The notes: generated by a model not told the origin, from the letters alone. A DNA stretch of 64,000 nt from GCA-2786165 sp964625775 (GCA_964625775.1 CAZVEH010000003.1:19104-83103), one strand, 5' to 3'; positions 53,559 to 63,032 are shown, numbered from the stretch's first letter. Program-made: numbers and translations.

Positions 53559-54213
53559 TAAATCAGACTATAGGTCCCAGGTGGCGATTGCAGCACTGGA
53601 CTATTTAGAGGATCAGCAGATCATTGGTGTGGGCACAGGTCGAACTGCCAACTGTTTTATTGATGAACTGGCCAAACACAAACATCGGATTGATGCCTGC
53701 GTTGCAAGCTCGATAGAAACAGAAAGACGTTTAAAGGCGCATGGTTTGGTTGTTTTAGACTTGCCTGTGGTCGATAGGGTAGATGTTTATTTTGATGGTG
53801 CTGATGAAGTGAATCCACAACATCAAATGATCAAAGGGGGTGGCGGCGCTTTAACCCGAGAAAAAATTTTGGCCACTGCCGCACAAAAATTTGTGTGTAT
53901 GATCGAGTCGCACAAATGGGTAGAGCAGTTGGGACAATTTCCAATTGCCATCGAAGTCTTGCCAATGGCAAGAAGTTTGGCGGCTCGGGCTTTGGTGGAT
54001 TTGGGTGGTGATCCGATATACCGGCAAGGGTTTGTGACAGATAATGGCAATATTATCTTAGATGTGTATCATATGGAGTCAGCTCGTTTTTCAGTGCTAG
54101 AGTTTGAAATCAAGCATATTCCCGGTGTGGTAGAGACTGGATTATTCATGCATCGAAAAGCTGATATGATTATCAGTGCGGGTCCTTCAGGGATTGAAAC
54201 ACGCGTTTTGTAG
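53548..54213 (+). CDS. rpiA: Ribose-5-phosphate isomerase A
   Basis: RpiA interconverts ribose 5-phosphate and ribulose 5-phosphate. IGVGTGRTANCFIDEL is the phosphate-binding loop, FDGADEVNPQHQMIKGGGGA with LTREKI holds the catalytic Asp and Glu region, and ESHKWVEQLG follows. The length is 221 residues. It ends the overlapping etfB-etfA-ald-rpiA unit and converges on a small secreted-protein gene across a hairpin. Confidence 0.96.
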   Translation: MPSDKSDYRSQVAIAALDYLEDQQIIGVGTGRTANCFIDELAKHKHRIDACVASSIETERRLKAHGLVVLDLPVVDRVDVYFDGADEVNPQHQMIKGGGGALTREKILATAAQKFVCMIESHKWVEQLGQFPIAIEVLPMARSLAARALVDLGGDPIYRQGFVTDNGNIILDVYHMESARFSVLEFEIKHIPGVVETGLFMHRKADMIISAGPSGIETRVL

Positions 54214-54216
54214 CTT

Positions 54217-54246
54217 CGACGTCTCAATATTACCTATGAGACGTCG
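54217..54246. terminator. Hairpin between rpiA and the convergent small gene
   Basis: CGACGTCTCA pairs perfectly with TGAGACGTCG around a 10-base loop. It starts 4 bases past the rpiA stop. No T-run follows on either strand. Confidence 0.5.
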
Positions 54247-54258
54247 GCGGATCGGATC

Positions 54259-54591
54259 TTAGTGATTGCTTTTTTTATATTTAGATTTCATACGCTTTTT
54301 GCAAAAAAGGTCTTCTGTACCCTTTTCGATAGTGATAAAGCCTTTCTTTGTGGTCTGTCTAACACCTTTTCCAACACGTTTGGCTGCTTTTTCAGTGCCG
54401 TCAACTACGTTTCCGACAGCTCTTCCCGTACCTTTGATGATGTTATCGGCAGCATTTACTGTTCCTTGCACAACATCTTCAGCACCTTGTGTGACTTGAT
54501 TTGCTGTTGATTGCGCTGCAAAAGTTTGAGTGTGTACGCAGAGACAAGCGGCACTCAAGAAAAACGCAGACAAAGTCATAAATTGTTTCAT
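54259..54591 (-). CDS. Small secreted basic protein of unknown function
   Basis: AAGGAG lies eight bases before ATG 54591. The 110-residue protein has a signal peptide (MKQFMTLSAFFLSAACLCVH to about residue 25, AxA at QTFAA). A helical segment follows with repeating heptad-like V/T/G units (VVQGTVNAADNIIKGTG, VVDGTEKAAKRVGKG), and then a Lys-rich tail. The repeated -GT-x-x-A- pattern suggests an amphipathic repeat. No family is recognised. It is probably periplasmic. Confidence 0.7.
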   Translation of the reverse strand: MKQFMTLSAFFLSAACLCVHTQTFAAQSTANQVTQGAEDVVQGTVNAADNIIKGTGRAVGNVVDGTEKAAKRVGKGVRQTTKKGFITIEKGTEDLFCKKRMKSKYKKSNH

Positions 54592-54677
54592 CTAAAAACT
54601 CCTTGTAAGATTACTGGATCAGTCATAAGCGAATCGCCAGATCACACTCTAATATAGGTTGGATCAATGATCAACTC

Positions 54678-55397
54678 CTAACTTACCTCGCTACTAGGTT
54701 TGATCAATAGGCGAGATATACAAATTCCTGATTCGTACAATCCCCACAAAGGCAGAGCAAGAACAATTTGCGATAACACGTCGGGGGGGGTGAATATCAT
54801 GCCTAAGATAAAAGCCGCCACAATCACGTAGGGTCGTGCCGCGATCAATTGAGATAAATCAACCAAATCCACATGAATCAACACAGTGCAGATCAAAGGA
54901 ATTTGAAAACTAAGCCCGAAAATGACCATCATCCAAGTGATGAAGCTCGCTGCAGAACTAATATCAGGCAAAAATAATACGCCTTTGGGAAGTGCATGGA
55001 TGATACATTGAAACATAAATGGTAAAATTACAAAATAGCAAAATAAACCACCTAATAGAAACAACCCCATACTGATGCACAAAACAAAGCTTAGCCTTTG
55101 CTGTTCAGAGAGATATAGCGCTGGTGAGGCGAAACGCCATAACTGGAACAAACCATAAGGCATGGTGCATAGCAATGCTAAATTAATTGCCATGCATAAA
55201 GGCGTTATAAGGGGGGTGGCAATTTGGGACGCGATCAGATGAGTATTTTGTGGTAAGAGATGTTGCAATGGCCGCATATACACATAAAATAATGGCTCGG
55301 AGAAAAAAAAGAATACGCCAAATAATATCCCAAATGCCATGAAAGTTTTGAGTAAACGCTCGCGCAATTCGATTAAAAATTTAATAGAATGAGTCAT
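54678..55397 (-). CDS. tatC: Sec-independent protein translocase TatC
   Basis: TatC recognises twin-arginine signal peptides and nucleates the Tat pore. The 239-residue protein has six membrane segments. HSIKFLIELRERLLKTFMAFG matches the family's ELRxRL N-terminus, and the loop with PALYLSEQQ and FVLCISMG followed by a segment-5/6 hairpin with FTPPDVLSQIVLALP near residue 205 is diagnostic. tatA and tatB are not adjacent, unlike the usual tatABC order, so they must lie elsewhere or be absent. Confidence 0.94.
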   Translation of the reverse strand: MTHSIKFLIELRERLLKTFMAFGILFGVFFFFSEPLFYVYMRPLQHLLPQNTHLIASQIATPLITPLCMAINLALLCTMPYGLFQLWRFASPALYLSEQQRLSFVLCISMGLFLLGGLFCYFVILPFMFQCIIHALPKGVLFLPDISSAASFITWMMVIFGLSFQIPLICTVLIHVDLVDLSQLIAARPYVIVAAFILGMIFTPPDVLSQIVLALPLWGLYESGICISRLLIKPSSEVS

Positions 55398-55475
55398 TAA
55401 AGATGTTCAAAATATTTTTTCTTGATGCAGCATACCATATTTGGCTAAGACTTACACAGGTTAAACATTTGAAAC

Positions 55476-55650
55476 CAGGGCAATCATATGAGTGACTTAA
55501 TTTAGATCACTTAAATCAATACATCGTCTTTGCGAGCGATAGTGAAGCAATCTAGATCGGTGTTTCGATTGAGAGTCGCTCTGGATTGCGTCACTTCGTT
55601 CGCAAAGACGAATATTAGATTAATATTTACTCAGACGTGATCTCACCCTG
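55476..55650. mobile_element. MITE-like insertion, copy 4 (inverted twin of the 24.2-kb copy)
   Basis: This element is 175 bp, as is the copy at 24159-24333, and is nearly its reverse complement throughout. It starts CAGGGCAATCATATGAGTG and ends GATCTCACCCTG. The flanking 10-mers CATTTGAAAC (55466-55475) and CCTTTGAAAC (55651-55660) differ at one position, consistent with an ageing target duplication. The central palindrome has the same CTTTGCGAGCGATAGTGAAG and GCAATCTAGATCGG arms. The remainder of the 55398-55939 gap holds only a weak GCAGGCT/AGCCTGC hairpin near 55701-55738. Confidence 0.85.
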
Positions 55651-55939
55651 CCTTTGAAACATCAGTTGATAGATCTGTTTTTAAGCGCAACTCCCGAGTT
55701 AGCAGGCTGTTGGGTTTTAATTTGCACAAATAGCCTGCGTGTAGTGAAGGAACGCCTGATTTTAGTCCTGACATCATCATTTGCAGTTCCTTTGCCACCT
55801 TGAGTCTGGCGTAGCTGTGGAGTTACTTTTAAGCTGATTATTTTAGATTTTGTGTTATCATAATCAAATTATTTTGTTAGTCCTGTACATGAAACATTTT
55901 CGTATCCTGATTGTTGAATAAGTTAAGAGGAATCCATTT

Positions 55940-57109
55940 ATGGAACAAGGTGCTGTATTTTATACAATGTTTTTGATTTTTTCCGGTGCCGCTGTTTTTT
56001 CTACCATAGTGCTTTATACCCGTCAGTCTTTATTAGTGGCTTATATTTTATTAGGAGCTGCCTTAGGTCCCTGGGGCTTGAAATGGATCTCTGATCTAGG
56101 AACTGTGAATGATGTAGGTGATGTGGGTATCATTTTCTTATTGTTTTTACTGGGGCTACATCTGCAGCCACAAAATTTGTTACATATGTTAAAAAAGGTC
56201 ACTTGGATTGCCGCTTCTAGCTCTTTGATCTTTGCAGTGATTGCGTATTTCATTGGCCGTTGGTTTGGCTTAAACCAAATCGAAAGCGTGATTTTAGGTG
56301 CTGCCATGATGTTTTCTAGTACCATCATCGGTTTGAAGCTGTTGCCTACCACCATTTTGCATCATCAGCACACTGGGGAAGTGATGATTTCGGTTTTGTT
56401 GATGCAGGATATCATTGCTATTATTGTTTTGATTTCGATCAATGGTGCACAAGAAGGCTCATTCCGTTGGCATGATTTGGTTCTGATTCTAGTGGCATTA
56501 CCGTCTTTGATCTTGTTTGCCTTTGTGTTCGAACGCTATGTTTTGGTGAAATTGTTGGCTCGGTTTGATCGTACCCAAGAATATGTGTTTCTATTATCCA
56601 TTGGTTGGTGTTTAGGCATGGCTCTTTTTGCAGAAAAAATTGGTGTGTCTCACGAAGTAGGTGCTTTTATTGGTGGCGTCGCGTTGGCTTCTAGTCCTAT
56701 ATCGCTGTTTATCGCGGAAAGCTTGAAACCTTTGCGAGACTTTTTCTTGGTGATGTTTTTCTTTTCGGTTGGAGCGACATTTAACTTCTCGTATGTGTCA
56801 CAGGTTGTGATTCCTGCGTTGATGTTATCTGGGTTGATGCTGGTGATCAAACCTATGTGTTTTCATTTTTTATTGGTGAAAGCCGGAGAAAAGAAGTCAG
56901 TCGCTAAGGAAGTAGGGCTACGTCTGGGGCAAGCGAGTGAGTTTTCATTGTTGCTAGCCACTATTGGTTTAAGCACTAAGGTGATTTCTGAGGTGGCCTC
57001 GAATTTGATTCAAGCAACCACAATATTAACTTTCATTGTGTCATCCTATTTGGTTGTATTAAAATACCCGACACCTATGTCTTTGTCGGACAATCTGAGA
57101 AAAGATTAA
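55940..57109 (+). CDS. CPA2-family cation:proton antiporter (Kef-type membrane domain)
   Basis: The 389-residue protein has about eleven to thirteen membrane segments. It carries the CPA2 signatures LLGLHLQPQNLL near residue 70, MMFSSTIIGLKLLP near 120, LLMQDIIAIIVL near 155 with the ion-binding Asp, and GAFIGGVALASSP near 240. It ends soon after the last segment, without the TrkA-N nucleotide-binding domain of KefB/KefC. It could exchange K+ or Na+ for H+. AGAGGAA precedes the ATG. Its stop and the next start share a base (TAATG), so they are translationally coupled. Confidence 0.88.
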   Translation: MEQGAVFYTMFLIFSGAAVFSTIVLYTRQSLLVAYILLGAALGPWGLKWISDLGTVNDVGDVGIIFLLFLLGLHLQPQNLLHMLKKVTWIAASSSLIFAVIAYFIGRWFGLNQIESVILGAAMMFSSTIIGLKLLPTTILHHQHTGEVMISVLLMQDIIAIIVLISINGAQEGSFRWHDLVLILVALPSLILFAFVFERYVLVKLLARFDRTQEYVFLLSIGWCLGMALFAEKIGVSHEVGAFIGGVALASSPISLFIAESLKPLRDFFLVMFFFSVGATFNFSYVSQVVIPALMLSGLMLVIKPMCFHFLLVKAGEKKSVAKEVGLRLGQASEFSLLLATIGLSTKVISEVASNLIQATTILTFIVSSYLVVLKYPTPMSLSDNLRKD

Positions 57110-57510
57110 TGCTGAATTTAAACCATATGATAAAAATATGCTGCGTGGGGTTAAGCTTGCTTATAATAAGTGGATGTTCTTATTATCACCACGAGCGTGA
57201 GGTGCTTGCCCAACAGAAAGCTTGCCACGCGAACTGTGATCAAAAGTGCAGACATTGTTGGCAGGTTTGTGATCAAAACAGCACAGTATGCAATGCCAAG
57301 GCTGATGCTATGGCCGCGATACATTTTAACCAATATCGCCATCAACAAAAAGTGCAGGGTGAGTTAGCCATGGAAGAGTTGAACTCATTTCGTGATCCTT
57401 TGGCTTGTTTGAAGACCAGTTGTGATTGTGTACAGGATAATCGCGTATGTCAGCAATCTTGTAAGGGAAAAGTATATAAACGCATGCAGACTGCAGGGCG
57501 TTCTCATTAA
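57109..57510 (+). CDS. Cys-rich lipoprotein of unknown function
   Basis: The 133-residue product has a lipoprotein signal peptide ending in lipobox ISGC (Cys at about residue 23). The mature part contains about a dozen cysteines in CxxxC-like arrays (CHANCDQKCRHCWQVC, then CLKTSCDCVQD and CQQSC), which suggests metal binding or several disulfides. The gene is coupled to the antiporter and lies 42 bases before aceE. No family is recognised. A periplasmic face of the inner or outer membrane is the likely location. Confidence 0.75.
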   Translation: MLNLNHMIKICCVGLSLLIISGCSYYHHEREVLAQQKACHANCDQKCRHCWQVCDQNSTVCNAKADAMAAIHFNQYRHQQKVQGELAMEELNSFRDPLACLKTSCDCVQDNRVCQQSCKGKVYKRMQTAGRSH

Positions 57511-57552
57511 TTTAAAGTTGTGACTTTTAGCTTTATAAAGTAAGGATTTTTC

Positions 57553-60213
57553 ATGGTAAACGAAACAAAAAAAGATATTGATCCGGTTGAAACCCAAGAA
57601 TGGTTGGACGCATTGTCTGATGTTGTGGCATTTGATGGATCAGAGCGTGCTTCTTTTTTGCTTCAAGCGCTTTTGGAACATGCAAATAAAGAAGGCTTAT
57701 CAGCAACATCACCTGTGACCACACCGTATTGTAATACTATTAATCTCAACGAAGAAAAACTGATGCCCAGCGACGATGGCATGGCTGCTCGTGTTGCTGC
57801 GCTGATTCGTTGGAATGCCGTTGCTATGGTGTTGCGTGCTGGAAAATATGCACCTGAGTTGGGTGGTCATATTGCAACATATGCTTCTTCGTCGACCTTG
57901 TATGAAGTGGGTTTCAACCATTTTTTCAGAGCGGCGAACGACAAACATCTAGGTGATTTATTGTACATTCAAGGACATTCGTCTCCTGGTATTTATGCGC
58001 GTGCTTTTCTAGAAGGCAGACTTTCTGCGGGACAATTGGACAAGTTCAGACAAGAAGTTGAGGTTGATGGTTTATCGTCTTATCCGCATCCTTGGTTGAT
58101 GGGAGATTTTTGGCAGTTTCCAACTGTTTCAATGGGGTTAGGTCCTCTACAAGCTATTTATCAAGCCAGATTTTTAAAATATTTGGAGCATCGTGGGTTG
58201 ATCAAGGAAGAAGGCCGTAAAGTTTGGGCTTTTCTAGGCGATGGTGAAACCGATGAACCAGAATCTTTGGGCGCTTTGGCGATTGCGGCGCGCGAGCAAT
58301 TGGACAACCTGATTTTTGTGATCAATTGTAATTTGCAACGCTTGGACGGTCCAGTTCGTGGTAATAGCAAAGTGATTCAAGAACTAGAAGGCGTATTCCG
58401 TGGTGCTGGTTGGTCAGTTATCAAAGTGGTGTGGGGCGGACGTTGGGATGCTCTATTAGAACAAGATCATGATGGTCTTTTGCAAAAACGAATGAACGAA
58501 TGCATTGATGGTGAATACCAAAGCTACAAGGCCAAAGATGGTGCGTTTGTGCGTGAAAAGTTTTTTGCTTCCCCTGAGTTAAAGAAAATGGTAGAGCATT
58601 TAACGGATGATGAGATCTGGCATTTGAATCGTGGCGGGCACGATTCGCAAAAGGTGTATGCGGCTTATGCTAAAGCCACAGCGCATCGTGGCAGTCCTAC
58701 CGTTATTTTAGCAAAAACAGTCAAAGGCTATGGCATGGGTGCTGCGGGTGAAGGCATGAATATCACGCACCAACAAAAAAAGATGACCACCGAGCAAGTG
58801 CGTGCGTTTCGAGATAGATTCAGTATTCCTATCCCAGATGATCAACTCGAAGAAATCCCTTTTTATCGTCCTGATGATAACAGCCCAGAAATTCGTTATT
58901 TGAAAAAACAACGAGAAAATTTAGGTGGCTATTTGCCAGCTCGTTCTCAGGTCTGTGATACCTTGAAAATTCCTGAGTTAAGCGCTTTTGCCAGTGTGAC
59001 GCACAATTTGGGCAATCGTGAAATCTCAACCACCATGGCCTTTGTAAGAATTTTGTCCGTGCTTCTTAAAGACAAAACGCTTTCTGATAAAATAGTGCCG
59101 ATTGTTCCAGATGAGTGTCGAACATTTGGCATGGAAGGGTTGTTTCGACAAATTGGGATTTACTCTCCAGTGGGTCAATTGTATACCCCAGTCGATCATG
59201 AGCAGGTGATGTACTATCGTGAAGCCAAAGATGGACAAATTTTAGAAGAAGGTATTAATGAAGCAGGGGCATTTTGTTCCTGGATCGCTGCGGCAACATC
59301 ATACAGTTCCAATAAACTGGCCATGATTCCCTTCTATATTTATTATTCAATGTTTGGCTTCCAACGCATTGGTGATTTGGCATGGGCTGCAGGAGACATT
59401 CAAGCGCGTGGATTTTTATTAGGCGGTACGGCGGGACGTACTACTCTAGCAGGGGAAGGATTGCAACATCAAGATGGTCACAGCTTCTTAATGGCAGCAA
59501 CCATTCCCAATTGCGTGGCATATGACCCTTGTTTTGCTTATGAATTGACCGTTATTATTCATGATGGTTTAAAACGAATGTATGAACAACAAGAAAACAT
59601 TTTCTATTATATTGCTGTTATGAATGAAAACTACACCCATCCCGATATGCCAGAAGGTTCGGAAGAGGGCATTATTAAAGGTATGTATTTGTTACAAGAA
59701 GCAGAAAAGAAACATAAGCACCATGTACAATTGCTTGGTGGCGGTACGATTTTGCGTGAAGTGATTGCAGCCGCAGAATTGCTGGAAACAGATTTTTCTG
59801 TGTCGGCGGATATTTGGTCGGTGACCAGTTTCAATGAGTTGCGGCGAGAAGGCTTAGCGATTGAACGTCATAACCGTATGCATCCCGAAGCTAAACCTAA
59901 AACGCCTTATGTGACAACTTGTTTGAATAAGCGCAAAGGCCCTGTGATCGCTACAACAGACTACATGCGTTTGTATGCCGATCAAATTAGACCGTTTGTG
60001 GATACAGATTACGTGACGTTGGGTACAGATGGTTATGGACGTAGTGACACGCGTCAACAATTGCGACATTTCTTTGAAGTGGACGCAAAATATATTGCAG
60101 TAACGGCATTGTATGCTCTGGCGTCGCAAGGTGAGATTGAGTCATCTGTGGTGACCAAAGCCATGAAAAAATACGGGATTGATCCTGAGAAGTTAGATCC
60201 TGTTACACATTAA
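57553..60213 (+). CDS. aceE: Pyruvate dehydrogenase E1 component (homodimeric)
   Basis: AceE decarboxylates pyruvate with thiamine diphosphate and acetylates the lipoyl group of E2. The 886-residue chain is of the homodimeric E. coli type (887). DPVETQEWLDALSDV at the start, the ThDP motif GDGETDEPESLGA near residue 230 with INCNLQRLDGPVRGN, and DEARTFGMEGLF-like PDECRTFGMEGLFRQIG near 525 are present. AAGGA precedes the ATG. It is followed by aceF and lpd, a complete complex operon. Confidence 0.97.
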   Translation: MVNETKKDIDPVETQEWLDALSDVVAFDGSERASFLLQALLEHANKEGLSATSPVTTPYCNTINLNEEKLMPSDDGMAARVAALIRWNAVAMVLRAGKYAPELGGHIATYASSSTLYEVGFNHFFRAANDKHLGDLLYIQGHSSPGIYARAFLEGRLSAGQLDKFRQEVEVDGLSSYPHPWLMGDFWQFPTVSMGLGPLQAIYQARFLKYLEHRGLIKEEGRKVWAFLGDGETDEPESLGALAIAAREQLDNLIFVINCNLQRLDGPVRGNSKVIQELEGVFRGAGWSVIKVVWGGRWDALLEQDHDGLLQKRMNECIDGEYQSYKAKDGAFVREKFFASPELKKMVEHLTDDEIWHLNRGGHDSQKVYAAYAKATAHRGSPTVILAKTVKGYGMGAAGEGMNITHQQKKMTTEQVRAFRDRFSIPIPDDQLEEIPFYRPDDNSPEIRYLKKQRENLGGYLPARSQVCDTLKIPELSAFASVTHNLGNREISTTMAFVRILSVLLKDKTLSDKIVPIVPDECRTFGMEGLFRQIGIYSPVGQLYTPVDHEQVMYYREAKDGQILEEGINEAGAFCSWIAAATSYSSNKLAMIPFYIYYSMFGFQRIGDLAWAAGDIQARGFLLGGTAGRTTLAGEGLQHQDGHSFLMAATIPNCVAYDPCFAYELTVIIHDGLKRMYEQQENIFYYIAVMNENYTHPDMPEGSEEGIIKGMYLLQEAEKKHKHHVQLLGGGTILREVIAAAELLETDFSVSADIWSVTSFNELRREGLAIERHNRMHPEAKPKTPYVTTCLNKRKGPVIATTDYMRLYADQIRPFVDTDYVTLGTDGYGRSDTRQQLRHFFEVDAKYIAVTALYALASQGEIESSVVTKAMKKYGIDPEKLDPVTH

Positions 60214-60237
60214 GATCCATTGATTAAAGAGGGATAT

Positions 60238-61527
60238 ATGGAACAAAAGCAAAATATTGTTGTGCCAGATATTGGCGGCGCTTCGGATGTCGATGTGATT
60301 GAACTTTTGGTGAAAGTTGGCGATCGTGTTGAATTAGAAACTCCATTGGTGACCTTGGAGACTGATAAAGCAACGATGGAAATTCCTTCTCCAAAAGCAG
60401 GTATTGTATCTTCTTTGGCACTGCGTGTAGGTGATAAAGTGTCTGAAGGAGACATCATCTTGATTATGGCAGTAGATGCTTCGTCAGAAACAGAGACAGA
60501 GCAGCCGCAAACCGACACATCTGACAAAACAGCAGAGTTAAGCGTGACGCAAGAGGAAGTGGAAGAAAAACCCGTTTCTCCCACACCCAACCAATCTGAC
60601 TCGCCCAAAGTTGATGCTGTTGATTCCGATACTAAAATTGCAGCCGGTCCTGCGACAAGGCGCTTAGCACGAACTTTGGGTATTGATTTGGCTGATGTAC
60701 AAGGTACTGGGCGTAAAGATAGAGTCAATAGAGAAGATGTGGAGCAGTATGTGAAGCAGCGTTTGACTCATTCTGGCAGTGTGCCTTCTATGTCTTTGCC
60801 GCGTGCAAAATCCATTGATTTCAGCAAGTTTGGTGAGATTGAAACCAAGCCATTGTCGAAAATCAAGCGTTTGACCGGTATCAATGTGCACCAAGCATGG
60901 GCAACGATTCCTCAGGTAACGCAATTTGATCAGGCTGATATTACCGATTTAGAGGCATTTCGCAAAGCCGAGTTATCGCGAGCGGATGCGGAAGGGTACA
61001 AATTAACGCTGGTTGCCTTTGTTTGTAAAGTAGTGAGTCATGCTTTGGCAAAATTCCCACAGTTCAATAGCTCTTTGGATGAAACTGGGGAAAAATTAAT
61101 CTATAAAAAATATTGTCATATTGGTATCGCTGCAGAAACACCAAATGGGCTAGTAGTTCCCGTCATCAAAGATGTGAATCAAAAGTCTGTGGCTGATATT
61201 GCTCGTGATTTAGGACGCTTGAGTGCTAAGGCTCGAGATAAAGGATTATCACCCGCAGAAATGACTGGCGGATGTTTTACTATTTCTAGTTTGGGTGGTA
61301 TTGGTGGTACCGCATTTACACCGATAGTGAATGCACCAGAAGTGGCTATTTTGGGATTGTCACGAGCTGCTATGCAGCCTGTTTATCAAAATGGGCAATT
61401 TGTACCTCGTTTGCTGTTGCCTTTGTCTCTTACTTATGATCATCGTGTGATTGATGGCGCTGAAGCTGCCCGCTTTACTCGATATTTGGGTGATAGTTTA
61501 AGCGATATACGAAAAATTTTACTGTGA
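60238..61527 (+). CDS. aceF: Pyruvate dehydrogenase E2 (dihydrolipoyllysine acetyltransferase)
   Basis: AceF forms the core of the pyruvate dehydrogenase complex. One lipoyl domain occupies residues 1-80, with the lipoylated Lys44 in LETDKATMEIP. An acidic, flexible linker and the peripheral-subunit-binding domain (GPATRRLARTLGIDL to about 170) follow. The catalytic domain ends with SLTYDHRVIDGAEAARF carrying HxxxDG. E. coli AceF has three lipoyl domains; a single one is the economical form found in several intracellular relatives. ATG 60238 with AGAGGGA upstream is used. The gap to lpd holds a hairpin. Confidence 0.96.
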   Translation: MEQKQNIVVPDIGGASDVDVIELLVKVGDRVELETPLVTLETDKATMEIPSPKAGIVSSLALRVGDKVSEGDIILIMAVDASSETETEQPQTDTSDKTAELSVTQEEVEEKPVSPTPNQSDSPKVDAVDSDTKIAAGPATRRLARTLGIDLADVQGTGRKDRVNREDVEQYVKQRLTHSGSVPSMSLPRAKSIDFSKFGEIETKPLSKIKRLTGINVHQAWATIPQVTQFDQADITDLEAFRKAELSRADAEGYKLTLVAFVCKVVSHALAKFPQFNSSLDETGEKLIYKKYCHIGIAAETPNGLVVPVIKDVNQKSVADIARDLGRLSAKARDKGLSPAEMTGGCFTISSLGGIGGTAFTPIVNAPEVAILGLSRAAMQPVYQNGQFVPRLLLPLSLTYDHRVIDGAEAARFTRYLGDSLSDIRKILL

Positions 61528-61534
61528 CGAAGAG

Positions 61535-61583
61535 AGAGGGCGACCCTATCACATGGGTCAACCCTCTTGAAAATTGATTTTTT
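61535..61583 (+). terminator. Hairpin and T-run between aceF and lpd
   Basis: AGAGGG-C-GACCC (61535-61546) pairs with GGGTC-AA-CCCTCT (61555-61567). An uninterrupted run of eight or nine T follows from about 61575. It lies inside the operon, so it may act as a partial terminator that lowers lpd expression, or be an RNA-processing site. lpd has its own GGAG right after the T-run. Confidence 0.5.
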
Positions 61584-61598
61584 TTGGAGTTTTTCCTT

Positions 61599-63032
61599 AT
61601 GGCCGATCATGTAAAAACAAAATTAGTGGTTTTAGGCGCAGGTCCTGGTGGATACACAGCAGCTTTTCGTGCTGCAGACTTGGGTATGGATGTGGTGTTG
61701 ATCAATCAGTATGAATCTTTGGGCGGCGTGTGCTTGAATGTGGGATGTATTCCTTCTAAAGCATTATTACACATCTCCAAAGTATTAGAGGATGTACACG
61801 ATTTAGCTTCGCAGGGTATTGCATTTCAAAAGCCAGAACTGGACAGCAAAAAGATGGTGGACTGGAAATCTAGCGTAGTGAAGCGTTTAACCGGCGGATT
61901 GGCAGCATTGGCCAAACAACGTAAAGTTCAAGTCGTGATCGGTGAAGCCAAATTTTCTGGATCGCATCAAGTGACTGTGTCTACCGAAGAAGGTAAGACA
62001 ATTATTGATTTTGAAGAAGCCATTATTGCTGTGGGTAGTGAATCAGTGAGCTTACCTTTTATTCCAGAAGATAAACGCATTTTCAGCTCAACAGGCGCGT
62101 TGGAACTGGCAGACATCAAAGGCAATTTATTGGTACTTGGCGGTGGGATTATTGGTTTAGAAATGGCAACAGTGTACGCGTCTTTGGGTGTTGAGGTCAC
62201 TGTGGTTGAATTTATGGATCAAATTATTCCTGGTGCGGATGCAGATTTGGTGAATGTACTGAAAAAACGCATGGGCAAACAAGGCGTTGATTTCAAATTA
62301 CAAACCAAGGTGACTTCAGTAGAAGCCAAAGAAGAAGGGATTTATGTGGGCATGGAAGGTGCTCATGCAGCAGATAAGCCTCTACTATTCCAGCAAGTAT
62401 TGGTTGCTGTAGGTCGTAAACCTAACGGCGGAAAGATTGCTGCTGAAACAGCGGGCGTGCATGTTGATGAACGTGGTTTTATTCCCGTTGACAAGCAAAT
62501 GCGGACTAATGTTAGGCATATTTATGCCATTGGAGACGTAGTTGGTCAACCGATGTTGGCACATAAAGCCATTCCTGAGGGCAAAGTGGCTGCGGAAGTG
62601 ATTGCTGGTAAAAAGCATTATTTTGATCCCAAATGTATTCCCAATGTGGCTTATACCGATCCAGAAATAGCATGGACTGGGTTAACTGAAAAAGACGCCA
62701 AAGCTCAAGATATCCCTTATGAAAAAGCAGTATTTCCATGGGCCGCCAGTGGCCGAGCACTCAGTATGGGTCGTGAAGAAGGACTGACAAAACTGTTATT
62801 CTGTCCAAATACCAAACGAGTTTTGGGAGCCGGTATTGTAGGCGTGAATGCAGGCGAGTTGATTGGCGAACTGTGCTTGGCAATAGAAATGTGTTGTGAT
62901 GTGGAAGATATTGCATTAACCATTCATCCTCATCCCACATTATCAGAAACAATTGCACAAGCGTCTGAAATATTTGAAGGCACGATCACGGATTTGTATT
63001 TGCCGAAGAAAAAAGACAAAAATAAAGACTAA
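61599..63032 (+). CDS. lpd: Dihydrolipoyl dehydrogenase
   Basis: Lpd reoxidises dihydrolipoyl groups of the pyruvate and 2-oxoglutarate dehydrogenase complexes with NAD. FAD-binding VLGAGPGGYTAAFRAADLG is at residues 11-29. The redox disulfide is in GGVCLNVGCIPSK (Cys45, Cys50). NAD-binding VLGGGIIGLEMATVYASLG and the C-terminal HPHPTLSE with the catalytic His-Glu pair are present. ATG 61599 is chosen, nine bases after GGAG. The length is 477 residues. As the only lpd here, it probably serves all lipoyl-dependent complexes. Confidence 0.97.
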   Translation: MADHVKTKLVVLGAGPGGYTAAFRAADLGMDVVLINQYESLGGVCLNVGCIPSKALLHISKVLEDVHDLASQGIAFQKPELDSKKMVDWKSSVVKRLTGGLAALAKQRKVQVVIGEAKFSGSHQVTVSTEEGKTIIDFEEAIIAVGSESVSLPFIPEDKRIFSSTGALELADIKGNLLVLGGGIIGLEMATVYASLGVEVTVVEFMDQIIPGADADLVNVLKKRMGKQGVDFKLQTKVTSVEAKEEGIYVGMEGAHAADKPLLFQQVLVAVGRKPNGGKIAAETAGVHVDERGFIPVDKQMRTNVRHIYAIGDVVGQPMLAHKAIPEGKVAAEVIAGKKHYFDPKCIPNVAYTDPEIAWTGLTEKDAKAQDIPYEKAVFPWAASGRALSMGREEGLTKLLFCPNTKRVLGAGIVGVNAGELIGELCLAIEMCCDVEDIALTIHPHPTLSETIAQASEIFEGTITDLYLPKKKDKNKD

